Assembly: GCF_018332695.1 (NCBI RefSeq) | Contig: NZ_BOQN01000061.1 | Span: 1-64,000, forward strand | Reading direction: 5' to 3' | Length of the DNA stretch: 64,000 nt | Source of the DNA: Paractinoplanes toevensis | GTDB lineage: Bacteria; Actinomycetota; Actinomycetes; Mycobacteriales; Micromonosporaceae | In this document: positions 45,251 to 54,622 of the stretch, piece after piece | How the letters are laid out: every line of letters begins with the position of its first letter | How positions within the stretch are numbered: position 1 is the stretch's first letter | Made by a program: the position numbers and the translations under genes | The notes under the pieces: generated by a model | Databases searched by the model: none | Told to the model about the DNA's origin: nothing | The model's input: only the letters and a program-made list of their open reading frames with translations

Positions 45251-46839
45251 CCGTGGTGGAGGAACGGCCGGCGCCACCCGCGGCTCCGCCGCCGCGGCGC
45301 CCCAACCGCCTGTGGGCTCTGTTGCGCAACTCGTGGCGACAGCTGACTTCCATGCGTACGGCGTTGGTGCTGCTGTTCCTGCTGGCCGTCGCCGCGATTC
45401 CCGGCTCGATCTTCCCGCAGCGCGCGGTCGACTCGCAGCGGGTCACCGAGTACTACGCGGCGCACCCGAAGCTCGCCCCGGTGCTGGAGCGCCTCGGCGG
45501 CTTCGAGGTCTACGCATCGCCCTGGTTCGCTTCGATCTACCTGCTGCTGTTCACGTCGCTGATCGGCTGCGTGATCCCGCGGCTGCTCGACCACATCCGG
45601 GCGCTGCGCCTGGCCCCGCCGGACGCCCCCAAGCGTTTCGACCGCCTGCCGCAGTCCGCGCCCTCCGTCGAGAGCGCCATGACCCCGGCCGAAGCGGCCG
45701 CCATGCTGCGCAAACGCCGCTTCCGCGTGAAACTGCGCGAACATGAGGACGGCAGTGTCACGGTCTCCGCCGAGAAGGGCCACCTCAAGGAGACCGGCAA
45801 CCTGATCTTCCACTTCGCGCTGCTCGCGGTGCTGATCGGCGTGGGCTTCGGGCACTGGTACGGCTGGCACGGCAACCGCATCCTGGTGGCCGGCGCCGAC
45901 CAGGGCTTCTGCAACTCGCTGGCGCAGTACGACGACTCGACGCTCGGCCCCCGGGTCGACGCCGCCGACCTGCCCAACTTCTGCCTCACCCTGGACAAGT
46001 TCGAGGCCAGCTACCAACCGGACACCGGTCAGCCCAAGGGGTTCGAGGCCACCGTCGGGGTCAGCGAGAACGACGGCCCGGTCAAGACCCGCGAGTTCAC
46101 GGTCAACGACCCGCTGCGGCTGCACCACGCGAACGTGCACCTCATCGGGCACGGCTACGCGGTCACCGTGCGCTTCACCGACCGGTACGGCGCCTCGCAG
46201 ACCAAGACCGTCCCGTTCCTGCCGGTCGACGGCATGTTCACCAGCGAGGGCGTGGCCCAGTTCCCGGACGTGAACATCGACCCGAAGACCGACCGGCGCG
46301 ACCCGGCGCTGCAGATGGGCTTCGAGGGCCGCTACCTGCCGACCGTCGGCACCGGCGCCACGTCGACGTACCCGGCCGAGAACGCGCCGGCCCTGTTCCT
46401 CACCGCCTACCGCGGCGATCTCGGTCTGGACGTGGGCACGCCCGGCTCGGTCTACTCTCTCGATCAGGGGCAGATCGAGACCGGCGACCTGAAGAATGTG
46501 AGCGGCGAACGCCCGCACGAGCTCAAGCTCGGCGAGACCTGGACCCTGGACGACGGCACCAAGCTGGAGTTTCTCGGCACCAGGCCGTATGCCACGCTGG
46601 CGATCCGCTACGACCCGACGCAGTCGCTGATCCTGGTCGGCGCGGTCCTGGGCCTGATCGGACTGATGCTGTCGCTGGGCGGCCACCGTCGTCGCGTCTG
46701 GTTCCGCGCCCTGCCAGCTTCGCCGGATTCCTCCGGCGGTACGTTGTTGGCGGCCGGTGGGCTGCCACGCACCGACTATCCCGGTTTTGCCGACGAGTTC
46801 GCGGCGTTGGTGAAGGCCGCCGAGGAAGGGAATCCCTGA
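45247..46839 (+). CDS. resB: Cytochrome c biogenesis protein ResB
   Basis: A 530-residue System II haem-handling protein. N-terminal cytosolic Pro/Arg stretch, then three grouped membrane segments (about 35-60, 85-105, 190-210), a large extracytoplasmic domain, and a fourth segment near residue 460 (SLILVGAVLGLIGLMLSLGG). Conserved LTSMRTALVLLFLLAVAAIPGS opens the first segment. With CcsB it exports haem and ligates it to apocytochrome c. Confidence 0.9.
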   Translation: MTVVEERPAPPAAPPPRRPNRLWALLRNSWRQLTSMRTALVLLFLLAVAAIPGSIFPQRAVDSQRVTEYYAAHPKLAPVLERLGGFEVYASPWFASIYLLLFTSLIGCVIPRLLDHIRALRLAPPDAPKRFDRLPQSAPSVESAMTPAEAAAMLRKRRFRVKLREHEDGSVTVSAEKGHLKETGNLIFHFALLAVLIGVGFGHWYGWHGNRILVAGADQGFCNSLAQYDDSTLGPRVDAADLPNFCLTLDKFEASYQPDTGQPKGFEATVGVSENDGPVKTREFTVNDPLRLHHANVHLIGHGYAVTVRFTDRYGASQTKTVPFLPVDGMFTSEGVAQFPDVNIDPKTDRRDPALQMGFEGRYLPTVGTGATSTYPAENAPALFLTAYRGDLGLDVGTPGSVYSLDQGQIETGDLKNVSGERPHELKLGETWTLDDGTKLEFLGTRPYATLAIRYDPTQSLILVGAVLGLIGLMLSLGGHRRRVWFRALPASPDSSGGTLLAAGGLPRTDYPGFADEFAALVKAAEEGNP

Positions 46840-47813
46840 TGGCGGAGCTGTCGAATCAGTTGATGGCCGTGACCGTGCTGGCCTATCTGGCCGCGATGGT
46901 CCTCTACGCCGGCGAGTACGCCTTCGGGGCCAAGAGCCGGATCGGCCGGGCGGCCGTGCTGCCCGCCCGCGAGCTGGTCGGGGCCGGTGCCCCGGTGCCG
47001 GACGATCAGCCGCCCTCGCCGGTCGCGGTAGTCCCCAACAGCGGGCGGGCCGAGTGGGTCGGTCGCGCCGCGGTCGGTTTCAACCTCCTCGCCCTGCTGC
47101 TGCACCTGGGCACGCTGGTCACCCGCGGCATCGCCGCCGACCGGATGCCCTGGGGCAACATGTACGAGTACATCCTGTCGGCGACCTTCGTCGGGTCGGC
47201 GGTGTGGGCCGGTGTGCTGCTACGCCGGCCGGCCCTGCGGCACATCGGGCTCTTCGTCTCGCTGGCGCTCGTGCTGCTGCTCGGCGCGGACGGCATGATC
47301 GCCTACACCCCGGTCGGCCCGCTGGTCCCGGCCCTCCAGTCGTACTGGTTCATCATCCACGTCTCGACGATCATCCTGGCCTCCGGCATCCTGCTGATCG
47401 GCGCGGTGCCGGCCGCGATGTTCCTGATCCGGGACGGGTATGACCGAGGTAAGCGTCGTTTCCCGTACACGCTGGGCAAGAGCCTCCCCGACGCGACGCT
47501 TCTCGAGCGGCTCACCTTCCGGCTGCACGCGTTCGCGTTCCCGCTGTTCACCTTCGGCGCGCTGATCGCCGGCCCGATCTGGGCCGAGGCGTCCTGGGGC
47601 CGCTACTGGAACTGGGACCCCAAGGAGGTCTGGGCGTTCATCTCCTGGGTCGTCTACGCGGGTTACCTGCACGCGCGGGCCACCCCGAGCGTCAAGCGCA
47701 CGGTGGCGACCTGGATCGCGCTGCTCGGCTTCGCGACCATGCTGATGAACCTGTTCGGCGTGAACCTGTTCTTCAGCGGCCTGCACTCGTACGCCAATGC
47801 GGGCGGCATGTAG
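46839..47813 (+). CDS. ccsB: Cytochrome c biogenesis protein CcsB (ResC)
   Basis: A 324-residue haem lyase partner of ResB. About eight membrane segments; the WWD-type signature is present as WGRYWNWDPKEVWAFISW, with flanking histidines (IHVSTIILASG) as haem ligands. ATG overlaps the resB stop (TGATG). Last gene of the operon; it is followed at once by a convergent gene. Confidence 0.92.
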   Translation: MAELSNQLMAVTVLAYLAAMVLYAGEYAFGAKSRIGRAAVLPARELVGAGAPVPDDQPPSPVAVVPNSGRAEWVGRAAVGFNLLALLLHLGTLVTRGIAADRMPWGNMYEYILSATFVGSAVWAGVLLRRPALRHIGLFVSLALVLLLGADGMIAYTPVGPLVPALQSYWFIIHVSTIILASGILLIGAVPAAMFLIRDGYDRGKRRFPYTLGKSLPDATLLERLTFRLHAFAFPLFTFGALIAGPIWAEASWGRYWNWDPKEVWAFISWVVYAGYLHARATPSVKRTVATWIALLGFATMLMNLFGVNLFFSGLHSYANAGGM

Positions 47814-47814
47814 G

Positions 47815-48957
47815 TCACCCACCGAGCAGCCCGCCGAGGAGCGACGGCCGCGACGGCGACGGCCGCGATGCCGCGACCGACGGTGACGGCGTGACGGTCA
47901 CGCTCGGCGTCGGTGCCGCGGGTGGCGACGGCGGCTTCTCCGGCTCACCACCGCCGAGGTCGCCGAGGCAGTCCCCGGCCGTCCAGGTGTCGTAACGGTT
48001 CACCCAGTTCAGGCAGAAGCCGCCGCTGCGCTGCTGCTGGCCGGGGTCGTAACCGGTGAGCGTGGGCACGTCGTCCCGCCAGTAGCGGGCAGCGCCGCCG
48101 TCGGCCGGCCGCAGCTGCACGTTGTCGACGGTCACCTCGGGCACGTCCACCAGGGTGGGCCGGCTGGCGTCGACGTGCACCTCGACGTACTGCTCCATGA
48201 AGGCGCTCGCGCCGATCGGCAGGCGCTGGGCGGTGAGGAGGTTCCACCGGTTGTTCCACCACAGCCAGGCGGCCCACACCCCGCCGGCGTCGCTGTGCAG
48301 GTCGAGCCAGACCCGGTCGCCCGGCCGCAGCAGGTACTGGTCGTAGAACTGCCAGGTGCGGGTGTTGGTGTTGAACGTGTAGACGTGCTGCCGGCCGGGG
48401 CCGGCCCAGCCGGTCTCCGCCCAGCCCGCCTCGAGCCAGGCGATCTGGCCGCCGCCCATGTTCCGCTTGGCCATGAACCGGCCGGCGATGAAGTCGTAGC
48501 TGCGGGGCCGGATCGAGCCGTCCACCACCGAGATCCGCCCGGAGACACCGCTCCACTCACCGGCCGAGTTGGCGCCGAGGTGGTGGTAGCCGCTCGGGGT
48601 GACGCCGGTGGCCGGCCGGCTCAACTGCACCCCAGACTCGAGGATGCGCCCGGCGGCGCGGCACGCACCGGGGGTGCCCGGCCCGGCCGGCTTCGTGGGC
48701 GGCCGGGTCGACGCGGGCCCGGCCGGGCAGGCGGGCAAGCCCGCCGGCGTCGGTGTGGGCCGTGGAACGGGCGCGGCCTCGGGCGTGGCTTTCGGCCGCG
48801 GAGCGGGGGCGGCTTTCGGCTGTAGAGCGGGCGCGGTTGTGGGCCGCAGAGCGGGCGCGGCGACGCCGGAGGGCGCCGAGACGGCCGGGGCCGCGACCGC
48901 CAGCAGGGCGGTGAGCGCGGTGAGCGCACCCCAGCGCGTGGCGTTCCGAACCTTCAC
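47815..48957 (-). CDS. Secreted protein of unknown function
   Basis: A 380-residue exported protein. Signal peptide through APAVSA (about residue 24), an Ala/Pro-rich spacer (about 30-90), then a conserved-looking beta-rich body (about 110-330) with many tryptophans (WLEAGWAETGW, WAAWLWWNNRWNLL) and two late cysteines, and a Pro/Ser tail ending LLGGLLGG. Tryptophan-lined strands suggest carbohydrate binding, but I cannot name the domain. GTG 48957 is chosen: GGGAG lies 6 bases upstream, whereas ATG 48963 touches that site. Confidence 0.65.
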   Translation of the reverse strand: MKVRNATRWGALTALTALLAVAAPAVSAPSGVAAPALRPTTAPALQPKAAPAPRPKATPEAAPVPRPTPTPAGLPACPAGPASTRPPTKPAGPGTPGACRAAGRILESGVQLSRPATGVTPSGYHHLGANSAGEWSGVSGRISVVDGSIRPRSYDFIAGRFMAKRNMGGGQIAWLEAGWAETGWAGPGRQHVYTFNTNTRTWQFYDQYLLRPGDRVWLDLHSDAGGVWAAWLWWNNRWNLLTAQRLPIGASAFMEQYVEVHVDASRPTLVDVPEVTVDNVQLRPADGGAARYWRDDVPTLTGYDPGQQQRSGGFCLNWVNRYDTWTAGDCLGDLGGGEPEKPPSPPAAPTPSVTVTPSPSVAASRPSPSRPSLLGGLLGG

Positions 48958-49073
48958 CGGCATCTCCCGATCCGTAACGGAGCAATCGCCCACCTCAACG
49001 CGAACCGGACATGCGGAGTGACGGTGATCGCCCGCACGCGGCGAACCGGCGCCGGTGGTGAAGACTGTTATCC

Positions 49074-50531
49074 ATGGCGCCTCGGTTCCCGTACGACGAT
49101 CTGCAGAGCTTCCTCGACGCCCTCGAGGCAGCCGGTGAGCTGCGCCGGGTCAAGGTTCCGGCCGACCCGACGCTGGAGATCAGCGAGGTGGTGACCCGTA
49201 CCGTCCGAGCCGGCGGCCCGGCCCTGCTTTTCGAGCGGCCGACGCGGGGCGACATGCCGGTGGCGATCAACCTGTTCGGCACCGAGAAGCGGATGGCGAT
49301 GGCGCTCGGCGTCGGCACGCTCGACGAGATCGGCGAGCGGATCGGCTCGCTGATCAAGCCGGAGCTGCCGGTCGGCTGGTCCGGCATCCGGGAGGGCATC
49401 GGCAAGGCGCTCCAGCTCAAGTCGCTGCCGCCGAAGCGGGTGAAGACCGCTCCCTGCCAGGAAGTGGTGCTCAAGGGCGACGAGGTCGACCTCGACCTGC
49501 TGCCTGGGCTGCAGGTCTGGCCCGGCGACGGCGGCATCTTCCACAACTTCGGGCTGACCCACACCAAGCACCCGGAGACCGGGAAGCGCAACCTCGGCCT
49601 CTACCGCCTCCAGCAGCATTCGAAGAACACGCTCGGCATGCACTGGCAGATCCACAAGGACTCGACCGCCCACCACGCGGTGGCCGAGCGCCTCGGCGAG
49701 CGCCTGCCGGTGGCCGTCGCGATCGGCTGCGACCCGGTGGTCAGCTACGCCGCCAGCGCCCCACTGCCGTCCGACATCGACGAATACCTGTTCGCCGGCT
49801 TCCTGCGCGGCGAGCGGGTCGAGATGGTCGACTGCCTGACCGTGCCGCTGCAGGTCCCGGCGCACGCCCAGATCGTGCTCGAGGGCTACCTGGAGCCCGG
49901 CGAGCGGCACCCGGAGGGCCCGTTCGGCGACCACACCGGCTTCTATACCCCGGTCGAGCCGTTCCCGGTGCTGCACATCGAGACGATGACCATGCGGAAG
50001 AAGCCGGTCTACCACTCGATCATCACGTCCAAGCCGCCGCAGGAGGACCACGGCTTGGGCAAGGCGACCGAGCGGATCTTCCTGCCGCTGCTGAAGATGC
50101 TGATCCCGGACATCGTCGACTACGACATGCCGGCCGCCGGTGTCTTCCACAACTGCGTGATCGTCTCGATCCGCAAGCGCTACCCCAAGCACGCGCAGAA
50201 GATCATGAACGCGATCTGGGGTGCCCACCTGATGTCGCTCACCAAGCTCATCGTGGTCGTCGACGAGGACTGCGACGTGCACGACTACGCCGAGGTCGCG
50301 TTCCGGGCGTTCGGCAACGTCGACTACGACCGCGACCTGATGATCACCCAGGGCCCGGTCGACCACCTCGACCACGCGTCCTACCAGCAGTTCTGGGGCG
50401 GTAAGGCGGGTCTGGACGCCACCCGTAAGCTGCCCAGCGAGGGCTACACGCGGGGCTGGCCGGACGAGATGGTGATGTCGCCCGAGGTCGTCGCCCTGGT
50501 GGACAAGCGGTGGAAGGAATACGGGATATGA
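49074..50531 (+). CDS. UbiD-family menaquinone decarboxylase
   Basis: A 485-residue prenylated-FMN-dependent decarboxylase of the UbiD family, in actinomycetes assigned to the futalosine menaquinone route (removal of the carboxyl group of the dihydroxynaphthoate intermediate). Family segments include LDLLPGLQVWPGDGG, ERHPEGPFGDHTGFY (catalytic E-(x)-D-E region) and HLMSLTKLIVVVDEDCDVHDY. Overlaps mqnP by 4 bases; UbiX encoded 2.5 kb downstream would make its cofactor. Confidence 0.88.
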   Translation: MAPRFPYDDLQSFLDALEAAGELRRVKVPADPTLEISEVVTRTVRAGGPALLFERPTRGDMPVAINLFGTEKRMAMALGVGTLDEIGERIGSLIKPELPVGWSGIREGIGKALQLKSLPPKRVKTAPCQEVVLKGDEVDLDLLPGLQVWPGDGGIFHNFGLTHTKHPETGKRNLGLYRLQQHSKNTLGMHWQIHKDSTAHHAVAERLGERLPVAVAIGCDPVVSYAASAPLPSDIDEYLFAGFLRGERVEMVDCLTVPLQVPAHAQIVLEGYLEPGERHPEGPFGDHTGFYTPVEPFPVLHIETMTMRKKPVYHSIITSKPPQEDHGLGKATERIFLPLLKMLIPDIVDYDMPAAGVFHNCVIVSIRKRYPKHAQKIMNAIWGAHLMSLTKLIVVVDEDCDVHDYAEVAFRAFGNVDYDRDLMITQGPVDHLDHASYQQFWGGKAGLDATRKLPSEGYTRGWPDEMVMSPEVVALVDKRWKEYGI

Positions 50532-51415
50532 CGGCGGTAGCCGAAAAGCCGGGCAAGATCACCTCCTTCCTGCGGTTGGTGGCGATCGAGCATTCCGTTT
50601 TCGCTCTGCCCTTCGCCTATCTGTCGGCTTTCGTGGTGATGCATCGCGAGGACACCGGCATCCACTGGCTCGACCTGTTGCTGATCACGGTGGCCATGGT
50701 CTCCGGCCGCACGTTCGCGATGGCCGCCAACCGCATCCTGGATCGCAAGATCGACGCGCTGAACCCGCGCACTCGGAACCGCGAACTCGTCACCGGCGCG
50801 GTCAGCCTGCGTACGGCGTGGACCGGCGCGGCCGTCTCGCTCGTCGTCATGGCGGTCGCGGCCGGCCTGCTGAACTGGCTCTGCCTGGTGCTGTTCCCGC
50901 TCGCGGTGATTCCGCTGGTGATCTATCCGTACGGGAAGCGGTTCACCAACTACCCGCACTACATCCTGGCGCTGGCCCAGGCGGTGGCGCCGGTGGGCGC
51001 GTGGCTGGCCATCACCGGCACGTTCTCGGGTTCCGGGCCGGCCTGGCTGCTCGGCGCCGCGGTCGGCCTGTGGATCGGCGGCTTCGACATCATCTACGCC
51101 TGCCAGGACGTCGAGATCGACCGCGAGATCGGCGTGCACTCGACCCCGGCCCGCTGGGGCGTGCGCACCGCCCTGCGCATCTCCACCGTCACGCATGTCG
51201 TGACTTTCCTTCTCTTCGTCTGGTTCGGCGCCCTGGTCGGCCTGAGCTGGCTCTGGTGGATCGGTCTCGCGCTGACCGCGGCCGCCTTCGTCTACCAGCA
51301 CGTCGTCGTCACCGAGAACGACCTCTCCAAGGTCAACCGGGCGTTCTTCACCGCCAACGGCTTCGTCGGCATCGCGCTGTTCGTGTTCGCGCTGCTCGAT
51401 CTGACTTTGTTGTAA
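50528..51415 (+). CDS. mqnP: Prenyltransferase MqnP (UbiA family)
   Basis: A 295-residue UbiA-type membrane prenyltransferase, about eight or nine segments. Asp-rich motifs: NRILDRKIDALNPRTRNR (NxxxDxxxD) and YACQDVEIDREIG (DxxxD). In the futalosine pathway MqnP attaches the polyprenyl chain. ATG overlaps the ubiD stop (ATGA). Assignment as MqnP rather than UbiA rests on the neighbourhood. Confidence 0.88.
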   Translation: MTAVAEKPGKITSFLRLVAIEHSVFALPFAYLSAFVVMHREDTGIHWLDLLLITVAMVSGRTFAMAANRILDRKIDALNPRTRNRELVTGAVSLRTAWTGAAVSLVVMAVAAGLLNWLCLVLFPLAVIPLVIYPYGKRFTNYPHYILALAQAVAPVGAWLAITGTFSGSGPAWLLGAAVGLWIGGFDIIYACQDVEIDREIGVHSTPARWGVRTALRISTVTHVVTFLLFVWFGALVGLSWLWWIGLALTAAAFVYQHVVVTENDLSKVNRAFFTANGFVGIALFVFALLDLTLL

Positions 51416-51446
51416 CCGCCGGCCCATCGCCGTCCGTCTAATTTGC

Positions 51447-51965
51447 GTGAGCGACAACGAAGCCGAGTTCCGGGAGTTCGTCGCCGCGCAGATGGATTCG
51501 CTGCGCGGTCTGGCGTTTCTCACCTGCGGCGACTGGCACCTGGCCGAGGACGCGGTTCTCGCCGCCCTGGCCCGGCTCTACGTGAAGTGGGGCCGGATCG
51601 ACAACCACGACGGGTACGCCCGCACCGCGGTGGTCCGGGCCGCCATCGACGAGACGCGCCGCCCGTGGTGGCGCCGCGAACAGTCGCTCAGCCACGCCAT
51701 GCCGGAGACGCCGATGGACGATCCGGTCCCGGCCGTCGACGAGCGGCTGCGGTTGCGGCAGGCGCTGCTGCGGGTGCCGGTCAAGCACCGGGCCGTGCTG
51801 GTGCTGCGCTTTCTGGAGGGGCTCAGCGTGCCGCAGACCGCGGCGGCGCTGCACTGCCCCGAGGGCACGGTCAAGGCATACACATCGCGGGGCCTCGACG
51901 CGCTCCGCAAGATCCTCGGCACCGACCCGGGCATCGACACGGAGGTCCGCTATGAAGCTGTCTGA
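51447..51965 (+). CDS. SigE-family ECF sigma factor
   Basis: A 172-residue ECF sigma factor of the SigE/ECF41-less actinomycete type. Region 2 covers REFVAAQMDSLRGLAFLTCGDWHLAEDAVLAALARLY; region 4 covers VPVKHRAVLVLRFLEGLSVPQTAAALHCPEGTVKAYTSRGLDAL. GTG start. Overlaps the next gene by 14 bases. It sits between mqnP and ubiX, an insertion into the menaquinone gene order. Confidence 0.85.
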   Translation: MSDNEAEFREFVAAQMDSLRGLAFLTCGDWHLAEDAVLAALARLYVKWGRIDNHDGYARTAVVRAAIDETRRPWWRREQSLSHAMPETPMDDPVPAVDERLRLRQALLRVPVKHRAVLVLRFLEGLSVPQTAAALHCPEGTVKAYTSRGLDALRKILGTDPGIDTEVRYEAV

Positions 51966-53055
51966 GCTGCTGGAAAATGCTCCGCCGGCACGTTACGACG
52001 TCGAGGACGCGGTGCGGGCCGGAAGGCGCCTGCGGCGGCGCCGGCGGACCGGGGTGGTGATTGCGGCCGTGGTGGCGGTGTCCGCCGCGATCGGGGTGCC
52101 GCAACTCACCAGCCGGGCCGCCGGACCGTCGCCGTCGCTGCCGGCCGGGCCGTCGCCGTCGGTCTCGCCGTCCCCGACCGTCGAGGCCGTCCGCGGGCCC
52201 GACCTCACCTACGCCCTCCACGGGTTCATCACCGGCCGGCTGCGAGTCGACGATCCCTACCGCTGGACCGTGGCCGGCGAGACCGCGATGATCGAGAAGA
52301 AGGGCGGGCAGGCCGACGCCCAGGAGGGCGAGGTCACCCTCTACCGGCCCGGCATCGACCCGCGGAGCACGCTCGCCGGCGCGAAGATCACCGCCACCTC
52401 GGCGATCCACGGCCGCTCGGCCTACCGGGTCGACGCCGACGGCGCCCCGATGCTGCTCTGGGAGTACGCGGAGGGTGCGATGGCCCTCGCGACGGTCCGC
52501 GCCGACGGCCCCGGCAAATGGGCGCTCACCCCGGCCGAGCTGCGCCAGGTGGCCGAGGCGCTGGAAACCGGCGCCCCGCGGCCGGTCCTGCTCGCCTTCG
52601 TGACCTCCTACGTGCCGCCCGACTACCGGATCGTCGAGGTCGCCGGCCGGTTCAGCGCGGGCCAGCTGTCGTCGGTGCAGCTCGTGCCGGCCGACGAGGC
52701 CGTCGCCCGGATCGGCCGGCCCGACCCGGACCCGCGCACCCAGAAGGGCAGCCGGGGTCTCATGCTCTGGCTGAGCCCGACGGTGCCCTCCGATCACGGT
52801 GCTCCCCGGGCCGGTGTGATCTGCCCGGAACGGGTCGCCATCAAGGGCATCCCGGTCGAGAAGCAGCCGAAGCACTGCTACACCTTCCTGCCCGGCGGGA
52901 AGAACGTGCTGGAAGTGTTCGGCACCGACGCGGATGCCGAGAGCGAGCTCCGCAAGATGCTCGACAGCGCGCGGTTCGGCTCGGTGGACCAGCCGTCCAC
53001 CTGGCTCCCGGCCGGCTCCGGTTTTCCGGCGAGCGCGCAGGTCGGCGGGGAATGA
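51952..53055 (+). CDS. Membrane protein paired with the sigma factor (putative anti-sigma)
   Basis: A 367-residue protein. Cytosolic N-terminus of about 33 residues (SELLENAPPARYDVEDAVRAGRRLRRRRR), one membrane segment (about 34-50), a Pro/Ser linker (SPSLPAGPSPSVSPSPT) and a large extracytoplasmic domain with two cysteines. The short N-terminus lacks a zinc motif but is where a sigma factor would bind. Overlap with the sigma gene makes an anti-sigma or signal-receiving partner likely. Confidence 0.7.
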   Translation: MKLSELLENAPPARYDVEDAVRAGRRLRRRRRTGVVIAAVVAVSAAIGVPQLTSRAAGPSPSLPAGPSPSVSPSPTVEAVRGPDLTYALHGFITGRLRVDDPYRWTVAGETAMIEKKGGQADAQEGEVTLYRPGIDPRSTLAGAKITATSAIHGRSAYRVDADGAPMLLWEYAEGAMALATVRADGPGKWALTPAELRQVAEALETGAPRPVLLAFVTSYVPPDYRIVEVAGRFSAGQLSSVQLVPADEAVARIGRPDPDPRTQKGSRGLMLWLSPTVPSDHGAPRAGVICPERVAIKGIPVEKQPKHCYTFLPGGKNVLEVFGTDADAESELRKMLDSARFGSVDQPSTWLPAGSGFPASAQVGGE

Positions 53056-53072
53056 GCGGGCACACTTGAGGC

Positions 53073-53711
53073 ATGCGTGAACCATGGGTCGTCGGTGTCT
53101 CGGGAGCCTCCGGGACGCCGTACGCCAAAGCCGTGCTGACCGCCCTGCTCGACGCCGGCGAAGCCATCGACCTGGTCGTCTCGAAAGCGGCCCGGCTGAC
53201 CCTGCTCGACGAGACCGGCGCGACCGTGCGCGATGCGCACTGGAAGGACGACGTCGCCGGCTGGCTGGGCCGGGACCTGGGCGATCTGAGCTATTGGCCG
53301 GCCGGTGACCTGGCCGCCGGGCCGAGCAGCGGCTCCTACCCGGCCAAGGGCATGGTGGTCGTGCCGGCCAGCACGGCCGCCTGCGCCGGCATCGCCATCG
53401 GACTGTCCAAGGACCTGCTTCAGCGGGCCGCTGAGGTCAACCTCAAGGAACGCCGCCGTACGGTGGTGGTGCCCCGGGAAACCCCGGTCACCCGCAGCCA
53501 CCTGGAGCATCTGATAGCCCTGCACGACGCCGGTGCGGTCGTCCTGCCGGCAAGCCCCGGTTTCTATGGCGCCGGGGCGCAGGCGACCGCACAACAGCTG
53601 ATCGACTTCGTGGCGGGAAAGGTGCTGGACGCCCTCGGCGTACCCAACACGCTGTTGACCCGTTGGAAGGGTGAGCTGAATGCTCAGCGCAATCCGTTGG
53701 GCGGACCGTAA
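53073..53711 (+). CDS. ubiX: Flavin prenyltransferase UbiX
   Basis: A 212-residue flavin prenyltransferase that makes prenylated FMN for UbiD enzymes. VGVSGASGTPYAKAVL binds FMN/prenyl phosphate; PASTAACAGIAIGLSKDLLQRAAEVNLKERR and VVPRETPVTRSHLEH are the conserved active-site stretches. Supports the UbiD-type decarboxylase upstream. Its end overlaps bldC, which is convergent, by 28 bases. Confidence 0.92.
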   Translation: MREPWVVGVSGASGTPYAKAVLTALLDAGEAIDLVVSKAARLTLLDETGATVRDAHWKDDVAGWLGRDLGDLSYWPAGDLAAGPSSGSYPAKGMVVVPASTAACAGIAIGLSKDLLQRAAEVNLKERRRTVVVPRETPVTRSHLEHLIALHDAGAVVLPASPGFYGAGAQATAQQLIDFVAGKVLDALGVPNTLLTRWKGELNAQRNPLGGP

Positions 53712-53959
53712 CCCATGCCAGGGTTGCTCGGACCCGCGTTGCGGGGGCGGTTGGCGGCGTCGTCCTCGCGCATTTCCTCGACCACGCCGTCGCCCTCGAG
53801 CAACGCGCGGACCTCGGACTCGCGGAACCGGCGGTGGCCACCCGGAGTGCGGATGCTGCCGATACGCCCGGCGGCGGCCCATCGCGTGACCGTTTTGGGG
53901 TCGACGCGGAACAGCGCGGCCACCTCGCCCGGTGTCAGCAGACGATCTCCAGTGTCCAC
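53684..53959 (-). CDS. bldC: BldC-like developmental MerR-type regulator
   Basis: A 91-residue single winged-helix protein with LLTPGEVAALFRVDPKTVTRWAAAGRIGSIRTPGGHRRF, nearly the same as Streptomyces BldC (LLTPAEVATMFRVDPKTVTRWAKAGKL). BldC binds direct repeats cooperatively and controls entry to sporulation. GTG start at 53959. The C-terminal 25 residues (GPSNPGMGYGPPNGLR) extend beyond the usual protein. Confidence 0.87.
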   Translation of the reverse strand: MDTGDRLLTPGEVAALFRVDPKTVTRWAAAGRIGSIRTPGGHRRFRESEVRALLEGDGVVEEMREDDAANRPRNAGPSNPGMGYGPPNGLR

Positions 53960-53989
53960 AGCCCCCTCCTCGCGTCGGTCTTGGAGCGG

Positions 53990-54001
53990 CCGTGATCACG
54001 G
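53990..54001. promoter_or_regulatory. 12-bp palindrome upstream of bldC
   Basis: CCGTGATCACGG is perfect and lies 31-42 bases upstream of the bldC start. Candidate operator; factor unknown. Confidence 0.4.
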
Positions 54002-54156
54002 TGAGTGTCGGCGTGCTCGATCGGGACGTAAAGCCATTAGAGCATTGCCCCGGAACCGAGTCCCTGGAATGCGGAAAAAGCCCTAATTGCGACAGTGATC
54101 GTTATCCTGCCGTCGATTCGTCGCTACCGGGCGTGAGTGACTATCTGCCACCCGTT

Positions 54157-54170
54157 TAGGGTCTGAGCTA
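54157..54170 (+). promoter_or_regulatory. -10 element of the Lrp gene, leaderless start
   Basis: TAGGGT (54157-54162) precedes the ATG at 54170 by 7 bases with no ribosome binding site, so the transcript probably begins at the start codon. Confidence 0.45.
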
Positions 54171-54622
54171 TGGACTCCATCGACCTACGGCTCATCGACC
54201 TGCTACGGGAGAATGCGCGCTCGTCGTACGCCGAGCTGGCCCGCAAGGTCGGGCTGTCCGCCCCGGCCGTGCACGAGCGGGTCGGCAAGCTGGAAGCGGC
54301 CGGAACCATCCGCGGCTACCGGGCCGACGTCGACCACGAAGCACTCGGCCTCGGGGTCACCGCGCTGATCGGTATCATCGAGGACTCCGGCGCCGACACC
54401 GACGACGTGCTCACCGCGGTGCGGGCCATGCCCGAGGTGGAGAGCTGCTACTTCATGGCCGGCGTCGAGTCCTACCAGCTCACCGTGCGGGTCGGCACGA
54501 TCGCCGAGCTGGAGCAGCTGATCGTGCGGATCAACCGCACGCCCGGGGTGGCGTCCACCCGCACCGCGATCGCGCTGAGCACGAAGTGGGAGAACCGCCC
54601 CCAGCCGGGCATCAGCTCGTGA
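54170..54622 (+). CDS. Lrp/AsnC-family regulator
   Basis: A 150-residue Lrp/AsnC protein: N-terminal HTH (IDLLRENARSSYAELARKVGLSAPAVHERV), C-terminal RAM ligand domain (LTAVRAMPEVESCYFMAGVESYQLTVRV). The same family sits between ubiX and mqnE in the Streptomyces futalosine locus, so it may regulate menaquinone genes. Its stop region overlaps the convergent gene by 11 bases. Confidence 0.85.
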   Translation: MDSIDLRLIDLLRENARSSYAELARKVGLSAPAVHERVGKLEAAGTIRGYRADVDHEALGLGVTALIGIIEDSGADTDDVLTAVRAMPEVESCYFMAGVESYQLTVRVGTIAELEQLIVRINRTPGVASTRTAIALSTKWENRPQPGISS

